From assembly GCF_003725775.1 (NCBI RefSeq), contig NZ_RJSG01000003.1, positions 361,307-425,306 on the forward strand: a DNA stretch of 64,000 nt. The letters run 5' to 3'. The stretch is from Nocardioides marmorisolisilvae (GTDB lineage Bacteria; Actinomycetota; Actinomycetes; Propionibacteriales; Nocardioidaceae). The notes under the pieces are model-generated. The model saw only the letters and a list, made by a program, of their open reading frames with translations, had not been told where the DNA came from and did no database searches. Positions 32,105-42,860 of this stretch are shown here, piece by piece; the first letter of the stretch is position 1, and each line of letters begins with the position of its first letter. The position numbers were made by a program, and so were the translations under genes.

Positions 32105-33516
32105 GCAGCCCGTGGGGCGGCTTGCACTACCGCCGCTCCCTGGCCAGCCGGGTCACCCTGCTGACCACGATCGCGGTCGGCTTCGCCGTCAGCGTGGTCG
32201 CCTTCGCGGCGTACGCGACGGTCCGGACCCAGGCCGTCGGATCGCTCGACGAGTCGCTGAAGACCCGCGCCAACCAGGTGGCCAGCACCAACAGCTTGAG
32301 CGCGCTGGTGCAGCAGCAGGTCCCCACCTGGGCCCTCGGTGCGGCGAACGTCAACATCGTCCTCATCAACGCCAACACCTCGCCGCTCTCGTACCTCTCC
32401 TTCAGCCCGGGCGGGAAGTCGGCCATCAACGTCGGCCAGCACGAGGTGGCGGTCGCGCGGGGTACCAAGACCGACTCCGCCCGCACCGTCTACTGGAACG
32501 GTCAGCGCTGGCGCATGGTCGCCGTCCAGGCCGGCGACGGCCAGGCGGTCGTCCTGGCCCAGTCGATGGAGTCGACCGACCGGCTGCTGGACCGGCTCGG
32601 TCTGGTGATGCTGCTCTTCGGCGTCGCGGGGATGATCACGGCCGGCCTCGCCGGGTGGGGCGTGGCCCGCAACGGCCTGCGCCCGGTGCGCCGGCTCACC
32701 TCCGCGGTGGAGGACATCGCCCGGACCCAGCGGCTCGACCCGATCCCGATCGAGGGCAGCGACGAGGTCGCCCGGTTGGCGCAGTCGTTCAACGAGATGC
32801 TGCGCGCCCTGTCCGCCTCCCAGCACCGGCAGCGCCAGCTGGTCGCGGACGCCGGCCACGAGCTGCGGACCCCGCTGACCTCGCTGCGCACCAACCTCGA
32901 CCTGCTCGTCCAGGCCGACGCCAGCACGGGGTTGTCCCCCGAGAGCCGAGCCGAGCTCCTCGACGACGTCCGTGCCCAGATCGGCGAGATGACCACCCTC
33001 ATCGGCGACCTCGTCGAGCTCGCCCGTGACGAGCCGGTCTCGCCCACCGTCGAACCGGTCGAGCTGACCGCGATCCTGGAGCAGGCCATCGCCCGCGTCC
33101 GGCGGCGAGCCGACATCGACTTCGACGTGCGCACCACCCCCTGGTGGGTGACCGGCGATGCCGACTCGCTCGAGCGCGCGATCACCAACCTGCTGGACAA
33201 CGCCGCCAAGTGGAGCCCGGCGGGCGAGACCGTGATCGTGACCCTGAGCCAGGGCACGTTGATGGTCGCCGACCACGGGCCGGGGATCTCGGCCAAGGAC
33301 CTGCCGCACGTCTTCGAGCGGTTCTACCGCTCCGCCGAGTCGCGCAGCATGCCCGGCTCGGGCCTCGGGCTCTCGATCGTCCGCTCGGTGGCCGAGCGGC
33401 ACGGCGGCATCGTCCGAGCCGGCACCGGACCGGGCGGGGGCGCCGGGTTCTGGCTGAGCCTGCCCGGCCAGGCCGCTCCCCCGGAGGCGTCCCAGCAGGT
33501 CTTGGCACGCTCGTAG
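32101..33516 (+). CDS. mprB: MprB-like envelope-stress sensor histidine kinase
   Basis: A 471-residue membrane kinase: short cytoplasmic tail, TM1 ([23 protein letters not shown]), an extracytoplasmic sensor domain (about 45-160), TM2 ([19 protein letters not shown]), HAMP, HisKA with His253 ([15 protein letters not shown]) and HATPase ([32 protein letters not shown]). GTG 32101 overlaps the mprA stop (GTGA), so the pair is co-translated. Partner of MprA. Confidence 0.92.
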   Translation: MSSPWGGLHYRRSLASRVTLLTTIAVGFAVSVVAFAAYATVRTQAVGSLDESLKTRANQVASTNSLSALVQQQVPTWALGAANVNIVLINANTSPLSYLSFSPGGKSAINVGQHEVAVARGTKTDSARTVYWNGQRWRMVAVQAGDGQAVVLAQSMESTDRLLDRLGLVMLLFGVAGMITAGLAGWGVARNGLRPVRRLTSAVEDIARTQRLDPIPIEGSDEVARLAQSFNEMLRALSASQHRQRQLVADAGHELRTPLTSLRTNLDLLVQADASTGLSPESRAELLDDVRAQIGEMTTLIGDLVELARDEPVSPTVEPVELTAILEQAIARVRRRADIDFDVRTTPWWVTGDADSLERAITNLLDNAAKWSPAGETVIVTLSQGTLMVADHGPGISAKDLPHVFERFYRSAESRSMPGSGLGLSIVRSVAERHGGIVRAGTGPGGGAGFWLSLPGQAAPPEASQQVLARS

Positions 33517-33533
33517 GCGCCTCAAAGAGAGTT

Positions 33534-33548
33534 CTCAGGAACGCTCGG
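33534..33548 (+). promoter_or_regulatory. Direct repeats upstream of pepD (candidate MprA site)
   Basis: CTCAG (33534-33538) and CTCGG (33544-33548) are direct repeats 10 bases apart, located 14 bases before the pepD start, resembling the pair upstream of mprA. Confidence 0.35.
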
Positions 33549-33561
33549 CACCATCGAAGCC

Positions 33562-34899
<1,338 letters not shown>

Positions 34900-34923
34900 C
34901 CCGGGAGGAAAGGTCTGGGCGGT

Positions 34924-34953
34924 CCGTCCCGTCCCCGCGCATGGGGCGGGCGG
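34924..34953. terminator. Hairpin between pepD and pabB
   Basis: CCGTCCCGTCCCC (34924-34936) pairs with GGGGCGGGCGG (34943-34953) around GCGCAT, with two single-base bulges. It lies between the convergent pepD and pabB stops. Confidence 0.45.
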
Positions 34954-34986
34954 ATCGCTCCGGACGGTCCTCCTAGCGGCTGCTCG

Positions 34987-36186
34987 TCAGAGCACGGCGC
35001 GCAGCCTTGCCGCCTTCCACAACGTCTCGGCCCACTCCTCGCCGACCTTGGACCGGACGGTGATGCCGCCGCCGGTCCCCAGCCACCACGGGCCCTCGCC
35101 CGAGCGGAACAGCGAACGGATCACCACGCCCAGATCGGCGCGACCGTCGCCGGAGATCCAGCCGAACGCCCCGGCATAGACACCACGCGGCTCGGCCTCG
35201 ACCGCGTCGATGATCTGCATGGTCCGCAGCTTGGGAGCGCCGGTCATCGAGCCCGCCGGGAACAGCGCGCGCAACGCGTCGACCGTGCCGACCTCGGGAC
35301 GCAACCGTCCGGTCACCGTGGTCACCAGCTGGTGCACGCTCGCGTAGGACTCGACCTCCATCAGCTGCGGCACCTCGACGCTGCCGGGCTCGCAGACCTG
35401 GGACAGGTCGTTGCGCAGCAGGTCGGTGATCATCAGGTTCTCGGCCCGGAACTTCGGGTCCTCGGCGAGCAGGTCGCGCAGCTCCGCGTCCTCGACCGCG
35501 TCCGCCCCGCGGCGGGTGGTGCCCTTGATCGGACGCGCCTCGAGCTGGCGGTGGCGGTCGACGGTGGCGAAGCGCTCGGGTGAGGCCGAGAGCAACCAGG
35601 TGTCACCGTGGCGCAGCACCCCGGCGTACGGGGCGGGGTTGGTGGACCGCAGGCTGGTGTAGATGTCGAGCGGGTCGCGCCCGGAGGCCTGCTGGTCGCG
35701 GTAGGTCAGGTTCACCTCGTAGGAGTGGCCGGCGCGCAGCTGCTCCTGCACCTGGCCGAACGCCTCGGCGTACCAGCCCGGTACGTCGACCTCGTCGGTC
35801 TCCACCTGGACCCCGACTGCCGTCGTCGGACCCTCGAGCACCTGGACGTCGCGGGCCCGCATCCAGATCGCGTCCGGCACACCCGGCATCGATCGGGCCG
35901 GCAGGTCCGGGCGCGCCGCGTACCCGAAGTAGCCGACCCAGTGCGTGCCGGCGTCGCCGTCGAGCCGGTCCTGGAGCGCGGCGAAGACGTCGGTGCCGAC
36001 GACGCGACCGCTGGGAAGCTCGGTGACGGTTCCCGCCGTGCGGTCGTAGACCAGGGAGACGTCGTCGTCCTCGAGCCGACCCACGATCGAGCGGCTGCCG
36101 GACCAGGACTGCGAGCCCCCGCCGTCGAGCCAGAAGCAGCGCTCGTGCGTGCCGGCGATCCGGACGAACTCCTCGAGCGCGCTCAT
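34987..36186 (-). CDS. pabB: Aminodeoxychorismate synthase component I
   Basis: A 399-residue chorismate-utilising enzyme of the folate pathway. It converts chorismate to 4-amino-4-deoxychorismate with ammonia from PabA. The motif ARPIKGTTRRG has the Lys that separates PabB (PIKGT) from anthranilate synthase (PIAGT); the other family blocks are SYEVNLTYRDQ, FRAENLMITDLLRNDL, FPAGSMTGAPKLRTMQIID and GVYAGAFGWIS. The N-terminal regulatory half is short. Its ATG (36184-36186) overlaps the pabA stop (ATGA), so they are co-translated. Confidence 0.9.
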   Translation of the reverse strand: MSALEEFVRIAGTHERCFWLDGGGSQSWSGSRSIVGRLEDDDVSLVYDRTAGTVTELPSGRVVGTDVFAALQDRLDGDAGTHWVGYFGYAARPDLPARSMPGVPDAIWMRARDVQVLEGPTTAVGVQVETDEVDVPGWYAEAFGQVQEQLRAGHSYEVNLTYRDQQASGRDPLDIYTSLRSTNPAPYAGVLRHGDTWLLSASPERFATVDRHRQLEARPIKGTTRRGADAVEDAELRDLLAEDPKFRAENLMITDLLRNDLSQVCEPGSVEVPQLMEVESYASVHQLVTTVTGRLRPEVGTVDALRALFPAGSMTGAPKLRTMQIIDAVEAEPRGVYAGAFGWISGDGRADLGVVIRSLFRSGEGPWWLGTGGGITVRSKVGEEWAETLWKAARLRAVL

Positions 36187-36740
36187 GCGAGCCCCAGGAA
36201 GTTCGCAACCAGCGGTGCGCCGTACTCGGTGAGGATCGACTCGGGGTGGAACTGCACCCCGTGCAGCGGCAGGGTCCGGTGGGTCACGCCCATGACCACG
36301 CCGTCCGCTGAGGCCGTGACCCGGAGCGCATCGGGCACGACGGTCGCGGCGAGCGAGTGGTAGCGGACCGCCTCGAAGCCCTGCGGAAGGCCGGCGAAGA
36401 CCCCGGTGCCGTCGTGCGCGACCTGGGCGACCTCGCCGTGCGCGGGCGCGACCCGGTCGACCCAGCCTCCGAACATCGCGACCAACGCCTGCATCCCGAG
36501 GCAGACGCCGAGGACGGGGCGCCCGAGCTCGAAGACGTCGCGGCGCAACGAGAAGTCGCGGGCATCGGTCGGGTGACCGGGACCGGGCGAGAGCACCAGG
36601 TGGGTGTAGCGGTGCGCCCGGTCCAGGACGCGCGGCTCGTCGTGCTCGATGACGTCAGGCAGCTCGCCGGTCACGCCGGCGATCAGGTGCACCAGGTTCC
36701 AGGTGTAGGAGTCGTGGTGGTCGACCACGAGCACGCGCAC
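36183..36740 (-). CDS. pabA: Aminodeoxychorismate synthase component II (glutamine amidotransferase)
   Basis: A 185-residue class I glutamine amidotransferase: LVVDHHDSYTWNLVHLI, LVLSPGPGHPTDARD, the nucleophile elbow LGVCLGMQALVA with the catalytic Cys, and the GVQFHPESILTEYG block with the His-x-Glu pair. It supplies ammonia to PabB. It may also serve anthranilate synthase, as the single PabA does in many bacteria. It begins 3 bases after the stop of the upstream PhzE-like gene, so all three lie in one operon. Confidence 0.9.
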   Translation of the reverse strand: MRVLVVDHHDSYTWNLVHLIAGVTGELPDVIEHDEPRVLDRAHRYTHLVLSPGPGHPTDARDFSLRRDVFELGRPVLGVCLGMQALVAMFGGWVDRVAPAHGEVAQVAHDGTGVFAGLPQGFEAVRYHSLAATVVPDALRVTASADGVVMGVTHRTLPLHGVQFHPESILTEYGAPLVANFLGLA

Positions 36741-36743
36741 GCC

Positions 36744-38642
36744 TCAGCCGACCAGGTCCAGCAGGAGTCGCTGCAGCAGCGCAACGCCGTTCTCGGTGAG
36801 GATCGACTCCGCGTGGAACTGCACGCCCCGGAAGTGCGGCCCGGCCACGAGGTGGATGTCGCCGGTGGCCGGGTCGGTCTCGACGCTGACACCGTCGGGC
36901 AGCACGTCGTTCGGGCCGAGCCGACCGACGAACGTGTTGTAGAAACCGACGGCCTCGTCCCGGCCGCCGATGGACACGGTCGACTGCGTCCCCTGGAAGA
37001 CGATGTCCTTGAACGCCAACGGGATGCCGAGCTTTCCGCACAGCACCTGGTGGCCGAGGCAGACCGAGAGGAACGGCTTGCCGGAGGCGAGCAGCTCGTC
37101 GACCGCGCCCTGGAAGGTGCGGATCTTCGCGCTGCTGGTGTCCCGCGGGTCTCCCGGGCCGGGACCGACCACCGCCACGTCGAACGCGTCGAACCCACCG
37201 GCGACGAAGTCCTCGTGCCGGATCACCGACGGCTTCATGCCGAGCACGCTGAAGACGTGGCAGAGCATGTTCGCGAAGTCGTCCTCGCCGTGCAGGATGC
37301 CGACGGTCTTGCCGGTCAGCACCGGAGCGGGCGCAGCGCCGGACTGGTCGGTCAGCCAGAACTTGGAGAGCCGCTGGTTGCGCGAGTTCAGCGCGATCAG
37401 CACGTCCTCGTCGTGCGCGAGGTCCTCGATCTGCGACGGCTCCCCGGTCGCGGCCGGCACGAGCCCGAAGGCGGACAGGATGCCGCCGGCCTTGGCCGCG
37501 GTCTCGGCGACCTCGGAGTGCGGGTCGGAGTCACGGACCAGCGTCGCGCCAGCGGTGACCTTGAGCGCGCCGGTGGCCGACACGTCCGCGGTACGGATCA
37601 GGATCGGAGAGTCGGCGGTCTGCGCACCGGTCTCGTCGCGCCCGATCAGCGCCAGCGCTCCGGCGTAGTAGCCGCGTCCTTCGGCCTCGTACTGCTTGAT
37701 GAGCTTGCAGGCGTTCTCGACCGGCGCACCGGTGACGGTCGCGGCGAACATCGAGTCGCGCAGCACGTCGCGGACGTCCGAGCGGGTCCGACCGGCCAGC
37801 AGGTACTCGGTGTGCACGAGGTGGGTCATCGGCTTGAGGAACGGGCCGAGCACCTGGCCACCCTCGTGGCAGATGTCGCACATCATCTTCAGCTCTTCGT
37901 CGACGACCATGAAGAGCTCGTAGATCTCCTTCTCGTCGGCGAGGAAGTCGAGCAGCTTCGCCTTGCGCTCGCTCGGCTCGAGACCGCGCAGCCGGAAGGT
38001 GCCGGAGATCGGGTTCATCCGGACGTCGCCGCCGTGCACGCTCACGTGCCGCTCGGGTGACGCGCCGATCAGGAACCGCTCCCCGGTCCAGAAGCAGTAG
38101 GTCCAGTAGGCGCCGCGCTCGTTCTCGAGCAGTCGGCGCAGCACCGTCAGGGCCTTGTCCTGGCCCCAGTCCGCGAGCTGCGCGCGGTAGTGGCGGCCGA
38201 TGACGAGGTTGGCGCCCTCGCCGTTGCCGATCTCGTCGTCGATGATGCGCCGGACCGTGCCGGCGTACTCCTCGTCGGAGGTCTCGAAGCCGCCGCGGTC
38301 GGTGAACGCGACCTCCACGTCGGGGAGCGCGGCGACCAGCTCGGCGAGCGGGACCTCGATCTCGGTGCGGATGTCGACGACCGTGAGCGGGGTGCCGTCG
38401 TCGTGCACGTCGAACCCGCGCTCGGCGACCTGGCGGAACGGAACCGCGACCAGGGTGTCGAACCGGCGGCCTGCCTCGGGAAGGCCGTCCCCGACCGGGA
38501 TGTCTGCCAGGCGCTCGGTCGCGACCAGCGGACCTCCGACGAGCGTCACCGTGTCGCTGTCACGCAACCGGATGACCGCCCACGCCTGCTCGCCCGTCAC
38601 CTGCGCAAGGGCATCGGCGGCAGTGAGCTGGCTGGCGTGCAT
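36744..38642 (-). CDS. PhzE-like fused anthranilate/ADIC synthase
   Basis: A 632-residue protein combining a chorismate-binding domain (about residues 1-430) and a class I glutamine amidotransferase (about 440-632: VVGPGPGDPRDTSS, FLSVCLGHQVLCG with catalytic Cys, GVQFHAESILTENG). The chorismate half has NPISGTFRLRG, FLKPMTHLVHTEYLLAGR, FAATVTGAPVENACKLI and AGATLVRDSDPHSEVAETAAKAGG, which resemble PhzE rather than TrpE or PabB as I remember these families. PhzE makes 2-amino-2-desoxyisochorismate; related proteins make anthranilate. No phenazine genes are nearby, so it may be the tryptophan enzyme of this organism. Leaderless ATG at 38642. Confidence 0.8.
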   Translation of the reverse strand: MHASQLTAADALAQVTGEQAWAVIRLRDSDTVTLVGGPLVATERLADIPVGDGLPEAGRRFDTLVAVPFRQVAERGFDVHDDGTPLTVVDIRTEIEVPLAELVAALPDVEVAFTDRGGFETSDEEYAGTVRRIIDDEIGNGEGANLVIGRHYRAQLADWGQDKALTVLRRLLENERGAYWTYCFWTGERFLIGASPERHVSVHGGDVRMNPISGTFRLRGLEPSERKAKLLDFLADEKEIYELFMVVDEELKMMCDICHEGGQVLGPFLKPMTHLVHTEYLLAGRTRSDVRDVLRDSMFAATVTGAPVENACKLIKQYEAEGRGYYAGALALIGRDETGAQTADSPILIRTADVSATGALKVTAGATLVRDSDPHSEVAETAAKAGGILSAFGLVPAATGEPSQIEDLAHDEDVLIALNSRNQRLSKFWLTDQSGAAPAPVLTGKTVGILHGEDDFANMLCHVFSVLGMKPSVIRHEDFVAGGFDAFDVAVVGPGPGDPRDTSSAKIRTFQGAVDELLASGKPFLSVCLGHQVLCGKLGIPLAFKDIVFQGTQSTVSIGGRDEAVGFYNTFVGRLGPNDVLPDGVSVETDPATGDIHLVAGPHFRGVQFHAESILTENGVALLQRLLLDLVG

Positions 38643-38654
38643 GGCATGACGCTA
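38643..38654 (-). promoter_or_regulatory. Leaderless promoter of the PhzE-like gene
   Basis: Minus strand TAGCGT (38654-38649), 6 bases, ATG 38642. A second ATG four bases upstream is out of frame. Confidence 0.5.
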
Positions 38655-38744
38655 CCAACGCCCGAACGGCCCTCCGGAAGGGTTTTCCGCGCGCGAGACG
38701 GGGTCGGCCGGTTCGTTCGGCGCGCCTGTCGAAACCCGGTGGGA

Positions 38745-38756
38745 CAGAATCCAGGG
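38745..38756 (+). promoter_or_regulatory. Leaderless promoter of the PPOX-fold gene
   Basis: CAGAAT (38745-38750), 6 bases, GTG 38757. The box keeps the key A and T positions of a -10 element. Confidence 0.4.
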
Positions 38757-39386
38757 GTGACTGACGACCGCACCCGGATCCGGCGACTCCCGGAGAAAGC
38801 AGCGACGACGCGCGCGGACCTCGACGCCGTCCTCGACGCAGCCAGGGTCGCGCACGTGGCGTTCGTCCACGACGGTGCGCCGGTCAACATCCCGACCGCC
38901 TGCGCGCGCGACGGCGACCGCCTGCTCCTGCACGGGTCGACCGGCAGCCGGATGATGCGCGTGCTCGCGACCGGGGTGCCGGTCTGCGTCACGTTGACCC
39001 TGCTCGACGGCATGGTGCTGGCTCGCTCCGCCTTCGAGTCCTCGATGCACTACCGCTCGGCCGTGATCTGCGGCTCGGCCGCGCCGGTCGCTGACCAGGT
39101 ACCCGCGTTGCGCGCGATGAGCGAGGCCTGGATGCCGGGCCGCTGGGACACCCTGCGACCGCCCACCGCCAAGGAGCTCGCCGCGACGCTGGTGCTCGAG
39201 CTGCCCCTGGAGGAGTGGTCGGTCAAGATCAGCGCCGGCGATCCCGACGACCCGCCCGAGGACCTCGACGAGCCGGTCTGGGCGGGCGTGCTGCCGATCG
39301 CCACGGCGTACGGCGAGCCGATCCCCGCGCCCGACCTGCGCGGGGACCCTCCGCTGCCCGACTACCTCGCCGACTGGAAGCCCTGA
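38757..39386 (+). CDS. Pyridoxamine 5'-phosphate oxidase-family flavin-binding protein
   Basis: A 209-residue split-barrel flavoprotein of the NimA/Pyridox_ox_2 type: ARVAHVAFVHDGAPVNIPTACARDGDRLLLHGSTGSRMMR, CVTLTLLDGMVLARSAFESSMHYRSAVICGSA. These proteins bind FMN or F420/heme through the conserved SMHYRS block. Homologues of this group include nitroimidazole reductase-like proteins; the substrate here is unknown. GTG 38757 is supported by the promoter spacing. Confidence 0.85.
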   Translation: MTDDRTRIRRLPEKAATTRADLDAVLDAARVAHVAFVHDGAPVNIPTACARDGDRLLLHGSTGSRMMRVLATGVPVCVTLTLLDGMVLARSAFESSMHYRSAVICGSAAPVADQVPALRAMSEAWMPGRWDTLRPPTAKELAATLVLELPLEEWSVKISAGDPDDPPEDLDEPVWAGVLPIATAYGEPIPAPDLRGDPPLPDYLADWKP

Positions 39387-39448
39387 CGCTCCGAACCGGT
39401 ACTTCAGGTGGATGCGTCGGGCTCCGCGACGCGGACACGATTCAACAC

Positions 39449-39850
39449 GTGGATGTTGAACGTCGACCCGTCGCGATCGCGCTGCTGATCGCGGGACTCT
39501 GCGCGGCGGCCGCGGTGATCACCGCCGTTCGCGAGCCCGGGCCACTCCTCGCACTCGGCACACGCGACAGCGACCAGGTTCACCTGCGCTGCAGCACTGC
39601 GCAGGTCAGCTTCAGCATTCGGGCGGGTGACCCCACGAGGGGAACACTGCGGATCGAAGACGATCAGGACCGCACCTGGCAGCTGCGGTGGAGCAGGCCC
39701 GATGCCCCGGCGTCGGTCAGCACCCGCGGCGGCGTGGCGGTCCTCGAGGTTCTCTTCACGGACTTGGACGACGGCACGGCAGTCGACGTGCGCCCCGCCT
39801 CCGAGGCGAGCTGGTGCCGGCTGGCGCCCGACCTGTACTCCTCCAGCTGA
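39449..39850 (+). CDS. Small secreted or membrane-anchored protein
   Basis: A 133-residue protein: VERRPVAIALLIAGLCAAAAVITAV forms one hydrophobic N-terminal helix, followed by an extracytoplasmic part with beta-like strands (VHLRCSTAQVSFSIR, TLRIEDDQDRTWQLRW). Two Cys may form a disulfide. Family not recognised. The GTG start at 39449 is uncertain; a 7-bp hairpin (TTCAACA/TGTTGAA, 39441-39460) spans it. It lies between the PPOX and cyclic nucleotide-binding genes in the same direction. Confidence 0.5.
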   Translation: MDVERRPVAIALLIAGLCAAAAVITAVREPGPLLALGTRDSDQVHLRCSTAQVSFSIRAGDPTRGTLRIEDDQDRTWQLRWSRPDAPASVSTRGGVAVLEVLFTDLDDGTAVDVRPASEASWCRLAPDLYSSS

Positions 39851-39938
39851 TGTTCTCGCGTGATCTCGCCGACATCTCCCGGTCATCTACGCGGGGCATG
39901 CTTGAACGGTCACATACCGTGAGTATGGAGGTGTTGTC

Positions 39939-40349
39939 ATGATCGGAATCCACCGTGACCCCAAGCAGGAGCTGCTCCGAACCCTTCCTCTGTTCGAAGC
40001 CTGTTCCTCCGACGAGCTCAAGGACGTCGCCGCGATCGCGGACGAGCTCAGCCTGAAGCCCGGACGGAAGCTGACCACCGAGGGTGCGCAGGGCCAGGAG
40101 TTCGTCGTCCTCGCATCGGGCTCAGCCGACGTCTACAAGCACGGCGAGAAGGTGGCCGAGCTCGGACCGGGCGACTTCGTCGGAGAGATCGCGCTGCTCA
40201 CCGGACGCCCGCGGTCTGCCACCGTCGTGGTGACCTCGGACGCGCTGGTGCTCGTGATCGCCCGACACCGGTTCCTCGAGCTGGTCGACCGGCTGCCCGG
40301 CGTACGGAGTCGGCTCGAAGCCGTGCTGCCGCTGCGCCAGGCGTCCTGA
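39939..40349 (+). CDS. Cyclic nucleotide-binding domain protein
   Basis: A 136-residue single CNB domain without a DNA-binding domain. The phosphate-binding cassette is GDFVGEIALLTGRPRSATVVV, close to the CRP/PKA consensus with the Glu-x-Ala-Leu-Leu and Arg-Ser-Ala pattern that binds cAMP. KLTTEGAQGQEFVVLASGSADVY is also typical. A stand-alone CNB could act as a ligand-dependent switch on another protein. ATG 39939 has GGAGG 8 bases upstream. Its stop lies one base from that of the convergent hydrolase. Confidence 0.88.
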   Translation: MIGIHRDPKQELLRTLPLFEACSSDELKDVAAIADELSLKPGRKLTTEGAQGQEFVVLASGSADVYKHGEKVAELGPGDFVGEIALLTGRPRSATVVVTSDALVLVIARHRFLELVDRLPGVRSRLEAVLPLRQAS

Positions 40350-40350
40350 C

Positions 40351-42723
40351 TCACCCGCCAGCCGGGTAGCTCCGGTTGCTCATCGCCTTGTAGGTCCGGC
40401 ACGGCTCGTTCCGGAGCACTCCGCAGTCGGGGCGAGCCGTCGGGACCGAGAGGCCGGGGACGATCGGCAGCACGAGCCGTGACGGCATCGACGCCGAGTG
40501 CGCGATCGCGACCGTGGCCGGGCTGGTCGGCTGCGCGTTCGCGAACGCCCAGATCGGCTGGTCGCCGTTGACCGCGGAGATCGTCACCCGGATCCGCGAA
40601 CCCGCCCGGTAGGCGTGGCCCTGGAAATACAGCGGGATCGGCAGCTTGGTGAAGTGATCGCTCGGCAGCGGTGAGACGTCGGCGAGCCGCATGCTCAGCA
40701 CCGGCTCGAGCAACGTGCTCGCCTGCTTGAGCACGTTGTTCGTCGACGTCGACAGCGCACGCCCGTTGCCCCGGACGTAGCCGCTCTGCACGTACGTTTC
40801 CTTGCCGTCAGGGCTGACCTCGCTGATCGTCGCCATGAAGTCGACGTTCGGCTTCGACGAGCGCACCCAGGCATAGACCGCACCCGCGCCGAGAACGGTC
40901 GTGTCGGTCTTCAACGGGCTCGTCAGGTACGAGACCTGGGTCCCGTACGTGCGCTGGGTCCAGTTCCAGGCCCACTGCGACTGGTTGCCCCACAGCCCGC
41001 CGGTCCCGGTGCCGCCGGTGTAGTTGGTGCGCGGAGTCGCCTTCGGATCGGCAGTGAACTTCTCGATGGTCGCGCCCCACCCGGGCCCGTCGGTGATCAG
41101 CTTGCCGCCGCCGGTCAGGTACCACGACTTGGCCGTCGTGCCCGCGACCGGGAAGTTCGAGAACGAGTGCTCGTAGCCCGGGTAGGGGTTGCCCGGTTGC
41201 GGGTCGAGCAGTCCGGTGACCGGGGTCTGTCCGGCACCGTTGTCGAAGAGCACCCGCACCCGCGGCAGCTTCTCGAAGGCGGACTTGGCCGAGGCGTAGG
41301 TCGCCTTGAGCTGGATCGGGTCCGGCGGCAGCGTCATCAGGTCGGTCCCCGGCACGCCGAGCGCGGTCTGGTAGATCAACGGCGCGGCCGCCTTGATCAC
41401 CGCACCGCTGACCAGGGGCGACTCGTGGGCGACGTAGATCTCCAGGAAGTCGAACCAGCGGTTGAACGTCTCCGGATCGAGCGAGTCGACGTGCGCGCCG
41501 TTGGTGAAGGTGAACCACTTCTTCGTCGTCCCGGTGAAGTGCCGCACCAGCGCCGGGCAGTGCCCACCGGTCTGCTCGTCCTCGAACTGGCAGGCCAGGA
41601 AGACCGGCACGTTGATCTTGTGCACGAACGTGATCGGGTCCAGCGGGTCGGCGGTCGCCGGGATGTAGTGGCTGTTGGCCTTGATCTTCGCGAGCAGGTC
41701 GACGGCCTGGCCGTGCAGCGCCTGGTTCGCCTTGCAGGTCTGGTCGCCGTCCTGGATCTGCTTGTGGGCCCACGGCTGACCACCGGTCGCACTCGCCGGC
41801 AGTGCGTCGTGGACGCGGTCCTTCGCCCAGGCCAGCGCGAACCCGGTGTTCAGGATGCCGCCGGGGAACAGCGTCGTCGCCACCGAGTCGATGGTCGAAA
41901 GCGGCGCGATCGCGGACAGGTGCGGCGGGCGGGTCTGCGCGGTGAAGAGTTGGCTGATCGCGCCGTAGGAGATGCCCATCATCCCGACGGTGTGCCCCTT
42001 GACCCACGGCTGGCGCGCGATCGTCTCGATCACGTCGTACCCGTCGAGGTTCTGAAGCGGCTCGAAGAAGTCGAAGGCTCCGCCGGAGCAGCCCGTGCCG
42101 CGCATGCTCACGTCGACGACGGCGAAGCCCATCAGGTTGGCCAGCGTCGCGATGCCGTTCTCCGGACCCTTCGGGGTCGCAGTGCCGTAGCCGGAGTACT
42201 CGATCAACGTCGGGTACGGCGGCGTGTACGGGATGCCGGCATTCGGCAGCGGCGTGCCGGCAGGCAGGCCCGGCAGGTCGGCCGGACTCGTCGGCGGGTG
42301 CACCGAGATCGCCAACTGGGTGCCGTCGCGCGTGGTCAGGTACTGGTAGCCGTTGCTCGAGATCGGCTGGTTGTAGAACGAGGTGGTCCACGGCGTCGAG
42401 GCGTCGCTGTGCACGGTGACCTTGTTGGAGAGCTGGCGGTTGTAGATCTTGCGGATCCGGTATCCGCTGGCCGGGGTCACGTCGCGGAACAGAACCCCGC
42501 CCTCGGCGGTGGCGTGCTGGCTCGCGACCGTGTGGCCGGCGGCGTTGACCAGCTGGACCGCGGCGTTGGCCGGCAACCCGGTCGCCCACACCTGATGGGC
42601 GCTGCCGTGCGCCACCAGGGAGCCGGAAGCGTCCGCGCGTGGCACCGCGTCCAGGACGGTGAACGCGAGCAGCGCGGTGAGCAGGACAGCAAGAACACGT
42701 TTCAGGTACCCCACGTCGGGCAC
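40351..42723 (-). CDS. Secreted S15/CocE-family hydrolase (X-Pro dipeptidyl-peptidase-like)
   Basis: A 790-residue exported alpha/beta hydrolase. N-terminal signal peptide (YLKRVLAVLLTALLAFTVLDA), an N-terminal beta domain (about 30-120), the catalytic domain with the nucleophile elbow GMMGISYGAISQLF, the conserved VVDVSMRGTGCSGG oxyanion region and a C-terminal jelly-roll domain (about 560-790). GHTVG and LDPETFNRWFDFLE support the family. It probably cleaves an ester or N-terminal peptide bond outside the cell. GTG 42723 or the GTG at 42714 could start translation. Confidence 0.88.
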   Translation of the reverse strand: MPDVGYLKRVLAVLLTALLAFTVLDAVPRADASGSLVAHGSAHQVWATGLPANAAVQLVNAAGHTVASQHATAEGGVLFRDVTPASGYRIRKIYNRQLSNKVTVHSDASTPWTTSFYNQPISSNGYQYLTTRDGTQLAISVHPPTSPADLPGLPAGTPLPNAGIPYTPPYPTLIEYSGYGTATPKGPENGIATLANLMGFAVVDVSMRGTGCSGGAFDFFEPLQNLDGYDVIETIARQPWVKGHTVGMMGISYGAISQLFTAQTRPPHLSAIAPLSTIDSVATTLFPGGILNTGFALAWAKDRVHDALPASATGGQPWAHKQIQDGDQTCKANQALHGQAVDLLAKIKANSHYIPATADPLDPITFVHKINVPVFLACQFEDEQTGGHCPALVRHFTGTTKKWFTFTNGAHVDSLDPETFNRWFDFLEIYVAHESPLVSGAVIKAAAPLIYQTALGVPGTDLMTLPPDPIQLKATYASAKSAFEKLPRVRVLFDNGAGQTPVTGLLDPQPGNPYPGYEHSFSNFPVAGTTAKSWYLTGGGKLITDGPGWGATIEKFTADPKATPRTNYTGGTGTGGLWGNQSQWAWNWTQRTYGTQVSYLTSPLKTDTTVLGAGAVYAWVRSSKPNVDFMATISEVSPDGKETYVQSGYVRGNGRALSTSTNNVLKQASTLLEPVLSMRLADVSPLPSDHFTKLPIPLYFQGHAYRAGSRIRVTISAVNGDQPIWAFANAQPTSPATVAIAHSASMPSRLVLPIVPGLSVPTARPDCGVLRNEPCRTYKAMSNRSYPAGG

Positions 42724-42860
42724 GTTACGCCGCAGTCTCGTAAGTAGTCACGCATCGCGAGGGCGAGATCTCCACTGGATCTCCTCTTGCCTATCTCCAT
42801 CGCGGCGGAATGACGCACCGGGAAGGGCGCCGGTTCTGACGTCACAATTCGATCGTTCGG

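Noticed and set aside
39441-39460. Hairpin TTCAACA/TGTTGAA at a start codon as a riboswitch
   Set aside because: Only seven base pairs with no conserved aptamer elements; start of the gene itself is uncertain.
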